In this document: positions 1 to 8,391 of the stretch, piece after piece
How the letters are laid out: the number at the start of each line of letters is the position of its first letter
Position numbering within the stretch: the stretch's first letter is position 1
Source of the DNA: an uncultured Verrucomicrobiota bacterium
GTDB taxonomy: Bacteria; Verrucomicrobiota; Verrucomicrobiia; Limisphaerales; UBA9464
NCBI GenBank assembly: GCA_903922605.1
Contig: CAIXUG010000054.1
Span: 1 to 48,075, forward strand
Direction of reading: 5' to 3'
Length of the DNA: 48,075 nucleotides
Made by a program: the position numbers and the translations under genes
The notes under the pieces: model-generated
What the model was told of the DNA's origin: nothing
Database searches by the model: none
Seen by the model: the letters and a program-made list of their open reading frames with translations, nothing else

Positions 1-91
1 TCCCCGGCGCCTCCGGCCCGGTGGCCGCCTCCGCTCACTCCCACCTCAACCCCCTAAAACCAACCCCAACCTGTAACCCCAAAGACCAAAA

Positions 92-130
92 GTGTTACCT
101 ATGTTCTGAACCAAGTGTGTTACCTATGTT
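92..130. repeat. Pair of 14-bp direct repeats, possible IS end remnant
   Basis: The 14-mer GTGTTACCTATGTT occurs at 92-105 and again at 117-130, 25 bp apart. Repeated short direct copies of a GTGTTACCTATGT-like motif are, from memory, seen at the ends of transposons with IS21/IS481-type integrase transposases. No transposase is visible in the window, so an end belonging to an element to the left is only an inference. The first 91 bases hold no gene that I can support. Confidence 0.4.
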
Positions 131-153
131 TTGACTGCACCTAACCTCCCATC

Positions 154-174
154 GACTCCTGACTCCTGTCTCCT
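154..174. repeat. Heptanucleotide tandem array (GACTCCT type)
   Basis: Three consecutive 7-bp units, GACTCCT, GACTCCT and GTCTCCT, lie just upstream of the first gene (ATG at 181). The unit length matches the other degenerate heptamer arrays of this window. The array is pyrimidine-rich and may simply form part of the 5' leader. Confidence 0.5.
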
Positions 175-180
175 CCCCCT

Positions 181-1662
181 ATGACTTCCAGAAACCGCTG
201 GCTCGTCGTCGTCATCTTCGCCCTCGCGATGGCCTGGGTTGAAAGCGCGGTCGTCTTTTATCTGCGGACGATGCTGAACCGCATCGATCCCTATCAACCC
301 TACCCCCTGCCGCTGCTTCATGGCTTTGGCGAGGCCGAGCTGGTGCGGGAACTGGCCACGCTGATCATGCTCACGGCCGTCGGCTGGCTCGCGGGCACCA
401 GCGTGCGGACCCGTTTCGCCTATTTCGTAATCGCCTTCGGCATGTGGGACCTGGGCTATTACGCCTTCCTGAAGGTGCTGACCGGCTGGCCCCACTCGTT
501 GCTGGACTGGGACATCCTGTTCCTGCTGCCACTTCCGTGGTGGGGGCCCGTGCTCGCCCCCGCGTTGATCGCCACGCTGATGATCCTCTTCGGCACTCTT
601 GTGACGCAGACCGGTCCCGGGCGGGTCCCGGCCTGGCCGCGCCGGACCGTATGGTGCCTCTGCGCCGTCGGCGCGCTGCTCGCGCTCTACGTCTTTATGG
701 CCGACGCGCTGCGGGTCGCTCCCCAGGGCGCGAAGGCGTTGCGACACCTCCTGCCCGAGTTGTTCGACTGGCCGCTTTTCCTGCTGGCCATTGGCCTGAT
801 GGCCCTGCCGGTGCTGGCATTGCTCCGGCAGCCGTCGGAGTCGGGAACGCCGCCGGCCGAACCCGATGCCCGCCGCTGGCTGGACCATTTCGAGCGCAAC
901 CGCGCGAACCGTCCTGAGCCGGATTGGACGGCGCCCGTTACCGTGCGACCGGGGGCGCTACCGGCGGTCATTCGCTCGCTGGAACAGTTCCAACTGGGCG
1001 ATGGGGGCGGACCGGCATCCCTGATCGCGATCAATGCGGACGGGTTTCGCAACCGCACTCCAGAGTTACGCGCGATCGTGAATCACTGGTTCCGGGAGGA
1101 GGCGGGGCATGCCCGATTACTGGCGTGCGCGGTGGATCGACTGGGAGGCCAACGCATCGACTCCCACTGGAGCTTCACCGCGTTCTGCCTGTGCCGGAAG
1201 TGGCTCGGCGTGCGCTTCGAACTCCAGATCCTCACGCTGACTGAACTGGTCAGCACGGCCTACTACCGGGTGCTCCAGCGCCATGTCGGAGACACACCCA
1301 TCGTGGCCATGTGCGGGCTCATCCTGCGCGATGAAGCCGGCCATGTGGCATTCCATCGCAACCGGCTGGTATCCGAAGGCTGCTCGCCGCGCGGCTTTCT
1401 CGGGGAATTGTGGCGGACACAGTTTTGGGTGTGCGGCCACATCGCGGCGACGGTGCTGTGGATCAGCCACCGCGCCTGCCTCACCGGAATCGGCGGCTCG
1501 CGCGTGGAATATTATCAGGAAGTCCGCCGCGAACTGCGGCGGTTTGTCGGTGCCCTGGCCGCCGATGCGCAGAAGCGAATCATACGTTCTGGCAGGGGCG
1601 TTTGGCAGCGCGATGGCGGCCCGGACCTCGTGAATGAACGGAAGCCCATGCCGACGGTCTGA
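181..1662 (+). CDS. Membrane protein fused to ferritin-like di-iron domain
   Basis: This 493-residue protein has two parts. Residues 1-215 are hydrophobic with about five or six likely transmembrane segments, separated by short loops. Residues 230-470 look like a ferritin-like four-helix domain: Glu268, then E307-A-G-H310, then Glu355, then E385-A-G-H388. That is the full E...ExxH...E...ExxH ligand set of carboxylate-bridged di-iron proteins. An oxidase, oxygenase or iron-handling role at the membrane is inferred; the substrate is unknown. It is followed 15 bp later by a membrane gene on the same strand. No clear ribosome binding site precedes the ATG, as for many genes here. Confidence 0.8.
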   Translation: MTSRNRWLVVVIFALAMAWVESAVVFYLRTMLNRIDPYQPYPLPLLHGFGEAELVRELATLIMLTAVGWLAGTSVRTRFAYFVIAFGMWDLGYYAFLKVLTGWPHSLLDWDILFLLPLPWWGPVLAPALIATLMILFGTLVTQTGPGRVPAWPRRTVWCLCAVGALLALYVFMADALRVAPQGAKALRHLLPELFDWPLFLLAIGLMALPVLALLRQPSESGTPPAEPDARRWLDHFERNRANRPEPDWTAPVTVRPGALPAVIRSLEQFQLGDGGGPASLIAINADGFRNRTPELRAIVNHWFREEAGHARLLACAVDRLGGQRIDSHWSFTAFCLCRKWLGVRFELQILTLTELVSTAYYRVLQRHVGDTPIVAMCGLILRDEAGHVAFHRNRLVSEGCSPRGFLGELWRTQFWVCGHIAATVLWISHRACLTGIGGSRVEYYQEVRRELRRFVGALAADAQKRIIRSGRGVWQRDGGPDLVNERKPMPTV

Positions 1663-1677
1663 GATTTCGATTTTCCC

Positions 1678-2415
1678 ATGCCTTCTCCTGCCGAATGCGC
1701 AGCCTCGCCCGTGCCCGCCCCCATGCGGTTTGCGCTGCCGGCACTGCTGCGGGGCGACGTGGCCGTGCTGGAGGGATGGTTGTTGGAACGCAGCACGCCA
1801 CGGCTGATCGGTTGCCTGCTGGCGATCCTGCTGGGGGCAGGGCTCTATGGTGCTTCCATCGGTTACTGGCGTTCCCCAATGCAGGGCGCGTACACGGCGG
1901 CGAAGCTGCCGCTCATCCTGCTCCTTACGACGCTGGGTAACGCCCTGCTCAACGGGTTGCTGGCGCCTCTGCTGGGGCTGAACCTCACGCTGCGCCAGAC
2001 CTCCCTCGCCATCCTGCTCAGCTTCACCATTCTCGCGCTGATCCTGGCGGCGTTCAGCCCGCTCGTGTTCTTCGCCGTGTGGAACCTTCCACCCATGGCT
2101 TCCGGGACGGCGCGCGGGACCGCCTATGCGCTGATCCAGGCGTCACAAGTAGGGGTGATCGCGTTTGCCGGACTGACAGCGAACGTGCGCCTGCTGCAAC
2201 TCCTCCGCCAGCTGAGCGGCAGCCGGGCCGTTGCGTTCCGGGTGTTGTGCGCGTGGCTGGCCGGGAATCTCCTGCTCGGCACCCAGCTCACCTGGATCCT
2301 GCGCCCGTTTTTCGGGGCTCCGTCGCTGGCCGTGGAATTCCTGCGGCAGGATGCCCTGCGGGGTAATTTCTTCGAGGCCCTCGCCTACAGCCTCCGCGTC
2401 CTTTTCACCGACTGA
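1678..2415 (+). CDS. Multi-pass membrane protein, Yip1-like
   Basis: This 245-residue protein has an N-terminal soluble stretch of about 40 residues, then five or so hydrophobic segments (near residues 40-58, 75-98, 102-130, 140-165 and 195-215). Its arrangement (LLERSTPRLIGCLLAILLGA, then an 'AAKLPLILLLTTL' segment) parallels the next gene (LSGAEAARLIGLLLFIAAVG, 'APVKITAGLFFCGAICL'), so the two are probably distant tandem paralogues of a Yip1-like membrane family. It lies 15 bp after the di-iron fusion gene and 18 bp before its paralogue, which suggests one transcript. Function unknown. Confidence 0.75.
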   Translation: MPSPAECAASPVPAPMRFALPALLRGDVAVLEGWLLERSTPRLIGCLLAILLGAGLYGASIGYWRSPMQGAYTAAKLPLILLLTTLGNALLNGLLAPLLGLNLTLRQTSLAILLSFTILALILAAFSPLVFFAVWNLPPMASGTARGTAYALIQASQVGVIAFAGLTANVRLLQLLRQLSGSRAVAFRVLCAWLAGNLLLGTQLTWILRPFFGAPSLAVEFLRQDALRGNFFEALAYSLRVLFTD

Positions 2416-2433
2416 ACCACGCTGCCTGCGCCT

Positions 2434-3201
2434 ATGAATGACTACAGTCCGAGTAATCCGCCGCCCTTGCCAATCACCGCTGCCACTGCCGGTGGTGATG
2501 TGCTCGAAGCCGAACCCAGCGCCGCCGAACTTGCGCCCATTGGCAGCCTCGGCGCCATGCTCGAAGCGCTGCTACGCCGCCCGCGCGGCGTGCTGCACCA
2601 CCTCTCCGGTGCCGAGGCCGCGCGCCTTATCGGTCTGCTGCTTTTCATCGCGGCGGTCGGGGCGGCACTTTACGGAGTCGTGGTGGGCACTTTTTCCGGC
2701 GGTACGCAGCTCTGGGCCGCGCCGGTGAAGATCACGGCCGGCCTGTTTTTCTGCGGAGCCATCTGCCTGCCTAGTCTTTACGTGTTCGCCTGTCTCACCG
2801 GTTCGGTGGCCCGCATCAACGATGTCATCGGCATGGTGGCCGGACTGCTCGCCCTGATGACACTGTTGCTGTTCAGCTTTGCGCCGATCGCGTGGGTCTT
2901 CTCCCAGTCCACCGAATCCGTGGCGGCGATGGGCTCGATGCACCTGCTGTTCTGGCTGGTGGCCACGTACTTCGGGGCGCGCTTCCTGTACCATGGCATG
3001 GCCCGGCTGGGAGCCCGGTCGAAAGGCTCCTTTTATGTCTGGATGACCATCTTTGTGCTCGTGGCGCTCCAGATGACGACGGCGCTGCGCCCGCTTGTGG
3101 GCAAGGCCGACACCTTTCTGCCCAAAGAGAAGATGTTCTTCCTCCAGCACTGGGGTGAGGCGTTTTCGACGGATAAGTCGACAACCCCTAAGACTGACTG
3201 A
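2434..3201 (+). CDS. Multi-pass membrane protein, paralogue of preceding gene
   Basis: This 255-residue protein has a proline/alanine-rich cytoplasmic head of about 65 residues followed by five or six transmembrane segments, ending in a charged tail with LPKEKMFF. The order of hydrophobic segments matches the gene just upstream, which supports tandem duplication and a Yip1-like assignment. No catalytic motif is visible. Co-transcription with the upstream genes is likely from the 18-bp gap. Function unknown. Confidence 0.75.
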   Translation: MNDYSPSNPPPLPITAATAGGDVLEAEPSAAELAPIGSLGAMLEALLRRPRGVLHHLSGAEAARLIGLLLFIAAVGAALYGVVVGTFSGGTQLWAAPVKITAGLFFCGAICLPSLYVFACLTGSVARINDVIGMVAGLLALMTLLLFSFAPIAWVFSQSTESVAAMGSMHLLFWLVATYFGARFLYHGMARLGARSKGSFYVWMTIFVLVALQMTTALRPLVGKADTFLPKEKMFFLQHWGEAFSTDKSTTPKTD

Positions 3202-3257
3202 TCGGGTTACACCTCCCGCGAAACCGAACTGCTGATACTCAAATGAAGGGACCGTCC

Positions 3258-4445
3258 ATGATCAGGCGAACGCCAGTCCGGCTGGCGCTCGGTGGGCTCG
3301 CATTGTTGCTGGGCCTCCTGCTATGGCTGCCCTGCGTTCATTGGGTATTCCGCCCGGCGCTGGGCGAGGTGCGGAGTGAATCGGGAATTCCTTTACGGGC
3401 GAAAGAACTGGCGGCCCGTCAGTTGCGGCTTTGGAACGATCCGGTGGCCCGCGGAGCCGAACTCGCGCGGATGCGCAGCACCAACCCGGAGTGGGATTTC
3501 ATGGGGCGCACCTTTCTCGTGCTGGCATTGGCGGAGATGTCGCTGCGGGACCCCGCGTTGCAGGCCACGAACCTCGCGACCATGGATTTTGTGATCGAGG
3601 ACACCCTCCGGCTCGAGCGTGAACGTTCGATGCATACCTTCCTCATGCCGTATTCCCGGAGCCGGCCCTTTGTGCGGCAGCCGGAACGGAGCCTGTTCAT
3701 CGACTCTGAAATCGCGCTGATGCTCGGCGCCCGCCGGTTGGTGGCCGAGAAGCCGGGATTCGCGCCCCTGATGACGGAGCGCATCACGGCCATGGCGGAG
3801 CGGCTGCAGCAAAGCCCGGCGCTCGCAGTCGAGAGTTATCCGGATGAGTGCTGGCTGTTTGACCACGCAATGGCTCTGGCCGCGTTCCGCGTCGCGGATG
3901 TGCTCGATGGCACGGACCATCGCGCGCTGACCCAGGCATGGCTGGCAAACGCAAAGCGCACGCTCATTCATCCGCAAACCGGGATGCTGGTCTCCAATTA
4001 CACGGCGAAGGGACAGCCGATGGTCGGGCCGGAGGGTTCCTCCATCTGGGTGGCGGTGCACTGCCTGCGGCTGGTGGACGAGGAGTTTGCCCGGGATCAG
4101 TACCGGCGCGCCCGTCGCGAACTGGGCCGCGAACTGCTGGGCTTCGGCTGGTCGCGCGAATGGCCGCTCTCCTGGCGGGATCATCCCAACGTGGATTCGG
4201 GCGTGGTCATTCCTGTGCTCGACGCCAGCGCCGGTGGCAGCGGGCTGGCCTTCGTGGCCGCAAGTTCGTTCCGGGATGATGACTTCCTCCTCAAACTGCA
4301 TACCTCGCTGGAGTTCGCCGCCTTTCCGCAGCGTCGGGCCGGCGAAATGCGATATTGTGCCAGCAACCAGGTTGGGGACGCGGCGCTGCTGTATTCGCTC
4401 GTGATCGGGCCGATGTGGGATCGGCTGAAGGAGGGACGAAAATGA
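3258..4445 (+). CDS. Membrane-anchored protein, possible alpha/alpha-barrel
   Basis: The 395-residue product begins with a strong hydrophobic helix (residues 8-25) that serves as a signal anchor, followed by a large soluble part with repeated helices and motifs such as DECWLFDHAMALAAF and NYTAKGQPMVGPEGSSIW. The helical pattern and the WLFDHA motif recall alpha/alpha-barrel proteins such as the linalool dehydratase-like family, but this is a weak match from memory. I chose the ATG at 3258 over the in-frame ATG at 3243 because AAGGGA sits 6 bp upstream. The stop codon overlaps the next start in ATGA. Confidence 0.7.
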   Translation: MIRRTPVRLALGGLALLLGLLLWLPCVHWVFRPALGEVRSESGIPLRAKELAARQLRLWNDPVARGAELARMRSTNPEWDFMGRTFLVLALAEMSLRDPALQATNLATMDFVIEDTLRLERERSMHTFLMPYSRSRPFVRQPERSLFIDSEIALMLGARRLVAEKPGFAPLMTERITAMAERLQQSPALAVESYPDECWLFDHAMALAAFRVADVLDGTDHRALTQAWLANAKRTLIHPQTGMLVSNYTAKGQPMVGPEGSSIWVAVHCLRLVDEEFARDQYRRARRELGRELLGFGWSREWPLSWRDHPNVDSGVVIPVLDASAGGSGLAFVAASSFRDDDFLLKLHTSLEFAAFPQRRAGEMRYCASNQVGDAALLYSLVIGPMWDRLKEGRK

Positions 4446-4702
4446 AAACTATCCGCTGGCCGCGCGACTTTGCGTTCAACTGCGCCGTAACCCTCCTGGT
4501 GATCTGGCTGGTACTGCACGCGCTCGGATGGCGCGAAAGTGTGTCAGTGCTCTCCGGAACCCTGCCAGCTGGTTGGAACCGCGAAGCCGCAGCCGGGTGC
4601 GCCTTCAGTTATCTGCTCGCCTATTTTGGGGTCGTGCTGGTGGCTCCGGCTCTGTTGTTGTCGGCCTTGTTTCGCTGGCTGATTGTCCGGTTCAAGCCCT
4701 GA
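4442..4702 (+). CDS. Small membrane protein, two transmembrane helices
   Basis: This is an 86-residue protein starting MKTIRWPRDFAFN, with hydrophobic helices at about residues 12-27 and 55-78. Its ATG overlaps the stop of the upstream gene (ATGA), which is good evidence for translational coupling and for this start. AGGGACG, 4 bp upstream, can act as the ribosome binding site. It may be a partner of the upstream membrane-anchored protein; function unknown. Confidence 0.7.
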   Translation: MKTIRWPRDFAFNCAVTLLVIWLVLHALGWRESVSVLSGTLPAGWNREAAAGCAFSYLLAYFGVVLVAPALLLSALFRWLIVRFKP

Positions 4703-4807
4703 GGGAGTGCCTCTTTGCCGGAGTTAAGCTGGTTTCTATCCGCCAACATCCCAGCACGCCTATCTGCGGTTGAAGTTTTGCCCTCTCTAAAACGTCAAGC
4801 TGCCTTC

Positions 4808-5344
4808 ATGAACCACTCTGCCGTGCTTTTACGCCGCCTCCGCAACTGGACGTGGCTCATCATTGTCGGACTCGTGCTGAGCGGGCTGACAGCCATTCCC
4901 ATCCAAGCCCTGTTTGACTGGCTGGCCAGCTGGCTGGGTTCGGATTTTGGTGGTGGCGGCATGGTTCCTGAGTTCGCCGCAAAGTGGCTGGCCCACGCCT
5001 ATGTCGGCGTCAGCGTCACCAGTCGGAGCGCACCCTTTGTCTGGTATGGCACGGACTGGCTGGCGTTCGGTCACTTCGTGATCGCGCTCTCGTTTGTCGG
5101 GGCGCTGCGGGATCCAGTGCGCAACCGCTGGCTCTACCAGTTCGCGATGCTGGCCTGTGTCGCCGTGGTGCCGTGGGCGATGGTGTTCGGCGCGGTGCGC
5201 GGGATTCCACTTTGGTGGCGGCTGGTGGACTCCTCGTTCGGCGTGCTGGGTTTCGTGCCCGCGTGGCGTTGCTGGGGTTGGAGCGGTGAACTGGAAAAAC
5301 TGAACGCAACCGAACCGGCTCCGGTAACGCCGCCGCAACCGTAG
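4808..5344 (+). CDS. Multi-pass membrane protein of unknown function
   Basis: The 178-residue product (MNHSAVLLRRLRNWTW) has about four transmembrane segments: residues 14-36, 82-96, 106-130 and 140-160. A longer reading from TTG at 4715 would add 31 residues without hydrophobic or conserved character, so the ATG at 4808 is preferred. The short proline-rich tail APVTPPQP ends the protein. No motif gives a function. It follows the other membrane genes after a 105-bp gap. Confidence 0.7.
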   Translation: MNHSAVLLRRLRNWTWLIIVGLVLSGLTAIPIQALFDWLASWLGSDFGGGGMVPEFAAKWLAHAYVGVSVTSRSAPFVWYGTDWLAFGHFVIALSFVGALRDPVRNRWLYQFAMLACVAVVPWAMVFGAVRGIPLWWRLVDSSFGVLGFVPAWRCWGWSGELEKLNATEPAPVTPPQP

Positions 5345-5419
5345 CCCCACATTCATCCGTAAGCGGGAGGCCCGGATTTCCGTTCGCACCGTGCCTCCGC
5401 CTTTTGCACACTGACGGCC

Positions 5420-6457
5420 ATGAACATCAACGTCGGCATGGTGGGCACGGGCTTCATGGCCGTGGCGCATCTCAAGGCCTGGGCCAAGGTTCCGGGAGTG
5501 CGGATTGCCGCCCTTTGCAATCCCAGCGGGCGCAACTTGGACGGCAATTTTGCCGGAGTCGGTGGGAACGTGGGCGACGGCGAGGGTTTCCGTCTCGACA
5601 TGACGGGCGTGAAGACGTTTCGCGATCCGGCCCTGCTCTTTGCCGATCCCGACATCCAGATCGTCGATATCACCACGCCGACGAAGACGCACGAGTCGCT
5701 CACGATCGCGGCGCTGGCCGCCGGCAAGCACACGCTGATCGAAAAGCCCGTGGCGGGGACGGCGATTGAAGCCCGGCGCATTGCGTCAGCGGCGGCCGAG
5801 GCCGCCAAGCAGGGTGTCTTTCTGATGCCGGCCCACTGTCTGCGGTTCTGGCCCGAATGGACGTGGGTGCGCGCGGCGATTGCCGATGGCCGCTATGGCC
5901 GGGTGCTGAGCGCGCGCTTCCGCCGGGTCGCGCAACCGCCCGGATGGGGACGCGCACATTTTCTGGAGGGTGCGACGAGCGGTGGGGCGCTCTTTGACCT
6001 GCATATCCACGACGCGGATTTCGTCCAGTTTTGCTTCGGCAAGCCGCGTGCCGTGTTTGCCTCCGGGCACACCAAGGTCAGCGGGGCGATCGACCACGTG
6101 CTCGCCGTCTATCAGGTCGAGGGCGGCGCGACCGTCAGCGCGGAAGGCAGCTGGGCGATGAGCGACGGCTTCGGCTTCAAAATGTCCTACACGGTGAATT
6201 TCGAGCGGGCCACGGCCGATTATGACGGCGGACGGGGTCCGGAGGCGCTGAAGCTGTTTGTGCCGGGCCAGAAGCCAGAGGTGCTGCACCCCGCCGGAGG
6301 CGATGGCTACATCGGCGAACTCAGCTACTTCGCCGACTGCGTCCGCACCGGCCGCGCGCCAAGTATTGTCACCGCCAATGATGGCGCCGATGCGGTGGCG
6401 CTGTGCGAGGCGGAGGCAGAATCCATCCGGTCGGGACGGTTGGTGACGGTAGCCTGA
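5420..6457 (+). CDS. Gfo/Idh/MocA family NAD(P)-dependent oxidoreductase
   Basis: This 345-residue protein carries the family's Rossmann motif near the N-terminus (VGMVGTGFMAVAHLKAW, residues 5-21) and the conserved EKP (around 110-112, TLIEKPVAG) that places the catalytic Lys. The C-terminal half is the usual alpha/beta substrate domain with GALFDLHIHDADFVQF, where DLHIHDAD resembles the family's D-x-x-x-H. Members oxidise or reduce sugars and cyclitols using NAD(P). Substrate unknown. The HAD gene starts 7 bp after the stop, so the two are probably co-transcribed with the third gene of the trio. Confidence 0.9.
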   Translation: MNINVGMVGTGFMAVAHLKAWAKVPGVRIAALCNPSGRNLDGNFAGVGGNVGDGEGFRLDMTGVKTFRDPALLFADPDIQIVDITTPTKTHESLTIAALAAGKHTLIEKPVAGTAIEARRIASAAAEAAKQGVFLMPAHCLRFWPEWTWVRAAIADGRYGRVLSARFRRVAQPPGWGRAHFLEGATSGGALFDLHIHDADFVQFCFGKPRAVFASGHTKVSGAIDHVLAVYQVEGGATVSAEGSWAMSDGFGFKMSYTVNFERATADYDGGRGPEALKLFVPGQKPEVLHPAGGDGYIGELSYFADCVRTGRAPSIVTANDGADAVALCEAEAESIRSGRLVTVA

Positions 6458-6464
6458 TTTGGCC

Positions 6465-7271
6465 ATGGAACTTCGTCCTGGCTTTCGTCCGCATTCCCGG
6501 CTCACACACGTCGTCTTCGACTGGGACGGCACGCTTTCGCTCATCCGCGCAGGCTGGGGTGAGGTGATGATGGCGCAATGGCTGGCACTGATTCCCCGGC
6601 TGCCCGGCGAGTCGGCGGAACAGCTCCGGCACCTTGCGCATGACGACATCTGGCGGCTGAACGGCAAGCCTTCCATCCATCAGGCCGCCCAACTGGCTGA
6701 GCGCATCCAGGAACGCGGTGGGCAGCCTCTTTCCGCCGTGGACTACGAGAATGACTACCAGCGCCGCCTGGGCGAAGTGGTCGGGGCGCGGCTGGCGGCG
6801 GTGCGCTCCGGGGCCGTCGCAACCGATGCCTGGCTCGTGACGGCTGCCCGCCGAGCTATCGAGACCTTCGCCGGACGCGGCCTGACGCTGCATGTGGTGA
6901 GCGGGACGCAGCGGCGTTTCGTCGTCGAGGAGGCGGAGGCGTTGGAGGTGGCGCAACATTTTGGCCGGCGCATTCATGGACCGACGAGTGAGCATGACAC
7001 GGCCTATTCCAAGCGCGGGGTCATCAACGCGATTCTGCGGGACCATGCGATCGGCGGCGAACAGCTCCTGGCGTTTGGCGATGGACATGTCGAGATCGAG
7101 CAGACGAAGCTCGTTGGTGGCTTGGCCGTCGCGGTGGCCACCGATGAGTCCCAGTTTCATTCCGGCCGGATCGACGCCCCGAAGCGCGACCGGCTGATGG
7201 GGATGGGCGCGGATATCTGCATCCCGGATTTCCGCGAACTGGACGCGCTGCTGCCAGTGCTGTTTCCCTAG
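6465..7271 (+). CDS. HAD-superfamily phosphatase
   Basis: The 268-residue protein has HAD motif I FDWDGTLS, motif II VVSGT (in LHVVSGTQRRF), a Lys in YSKRG and motif IV FGDGHVEIE. Between them lies an alpha-helical cap of about 100 residues. It is probably a cytoplasmic phosphohydrolase for a small sugar phosphate. The ATG at 6465 is preferred over TTG at 6459. The stop ends 5 bp before the next ATG. In this setting, next to a sugar oxidoreductase, a role in making or salvaging a modified sugar is inferred. Confidence 0.85.
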   Translation: MELRPGFRPHSRLTHVVFDWDGTLSLIRAGWGEVMMAQWLALIPRLPGESAEQLRHLAHDDIWRLNGKPSIHQAAQLAERIQERGGQPLSAVDYENDYQRRLGEVVGARLAAVRSGAVATDAWLVTAARRAIETFAGRGLTLHVVSGTQRRFVVEEAEALEVAQHFGRRIHGPTSEHDTAYSKRGVINAILRDHAIGGEQLLAFGDGHVEIEQTKLVGGLAVAVATDESQFHSGRIDAPKRDRLMGMGADICIPDFRELDALLPVLFP

Positions 7272-7276
7272 TGCCC

Positions 7277-8377
7277 ATGCCACCGCTGGACCTCAGCCGC
7301 CTGAAGGTGCTTCCGCTCGCCAGCCGGAAGAGCCTCACCCGCGTCGAAGACATTCTCGTCGCGCCGGATTCGGCCCCGAAACCCGTGACGCCCGAGCTCG
7401 CCACTTCCATCCGTGAGGCGGCGGCGCGCATCCGTACCGCCCGGGAACGGGATGCGCAGGTGATCCTCATGTATGGCGCACACCTGCTGCGCAACGGCGC
7501 GGCGCAGATCGTGGGCGAGCTGATGCGGCGCGGCTTTGTCACGCATCTGGCCACCAATGGCGCGGGAACCATCCACGACTGGGAATATGCCTGGATGGGC
7601 AGCTCCACCGAGAGCGTGGAGGAGAATGTCGCCACGGGCACGTTCGGCACCTGGGATGAGACCGGCCGCAACATCCATCTCGCGCTGCTGACGGGGGCGC
7701 TGCTCGGCCTCGGTTACGGCCGCGCGCTCGGCAAGTTCATTGATGAGGATGGCTGCGACGTGCCTTCCGTGCGGATGCTCACGCATCTGGTGACCGAGTT
7801 CATCGGCGATCCGATGGCGGCGGCCGGCTGTGAACTGCTGGCCACTATGCAGCGTTTCGGAATCGAGCCGGGCCGCATCCATATCCCGCACGGCTGGAAG
7901 CAGGGCAGCATCCTGGCCCAGGCCTTCCAGTGCAGCGTGCCGGTGACGGTTCATCCGGGCATCGGCTACGACATCATCTCGTGCCACCCGATGTTCAATG
8001 GCGCGGCGATTGGCCGGGCGGCGGCGGAAGATTTCCGGCTGTTTGCCGGAGCGGTCGAGGGGCTGGACGATGGGGTGGTGCTGTCGGTTGGTTCGGCGAT
8101 CATGGCCCCGCAGGTCTTCGAGAAGAGCCTGAGCTGCGTCCACAATCTGCGCTTCCAAACCAATCGCCCGCCCGTCCACGGCCACAGCATCTACGTGGTG
8201 GATTTGCAGGATGGCGGTGGCTGGGACTGGTCACAGGGCGAACCGCCGAAGACCAACCCGGCGTACTACCTGCGCTTCTGCAAGAGCTTCTCCCGGATGG
8301 GCGGCGCGATGAACTACCTGCAATGCGACAACGTGACCTTCGTCCACCACCTCTTCCACGAGCTGATCCGAGGGTAG
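7277..8377 (+). CDS. Conserved protein, possible deoxyhypusine-synthase-like fold
   Basis: This 366-residue protein has segments such as VILMYGAHLLRNGAA, THLATNGAGTIHDWEYAWMG and VPVTVHPGIGYDIISCHP. These recall the GSU2086-type family of conserved unknowns, which I associate with a deoxyhypusine synthase-like Rossmann fold; this is recollection, not a search. Deoxyhypusine itself is not a bacterial modification, so another NAD-linked reaction is likely if the fold is right. The ATG at 7277 is chosen over GTG at 7271, which overlaps the upstream stop. It is the third gene of a tight trio with an oxidoreductase and a HAD phosphatase. Confidence 0.7.
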   Translation: MPPLDLSRLKVLPLASRKSLTRVEDILVAPDSAPKPVTPELATSIREAAARIRTARERDAQVILMYGAHLLRNGAAQIVGELMRRGFVTHLATNGAGTIHDWEYAWMGSSTESVEENVATGTFGTWDETGRNIHLALLTGALLGLGYGRALGKFIDEDGCDVPSVRMLTHLVTEFIGDPMAAAGCELLATMQRFGIEPGRIHIPHGWKQGSILAQAFQCSVPVTVHPGIGYDIISCHPMFNGAAIGRAAAEDFRLFAGAVEGLDDGVVLSVGSAIMAPQVFEKSLSCVHNLRFQTNRPPVHGHSIYVVDLQDGGGWDWSQGEPPKTNPAYYLRFCKSFSRMGGAMNYLQCDNVTFVHHLFHELIRG

Positions 8378-8391
8378 GCGTCCGGGGCAGA

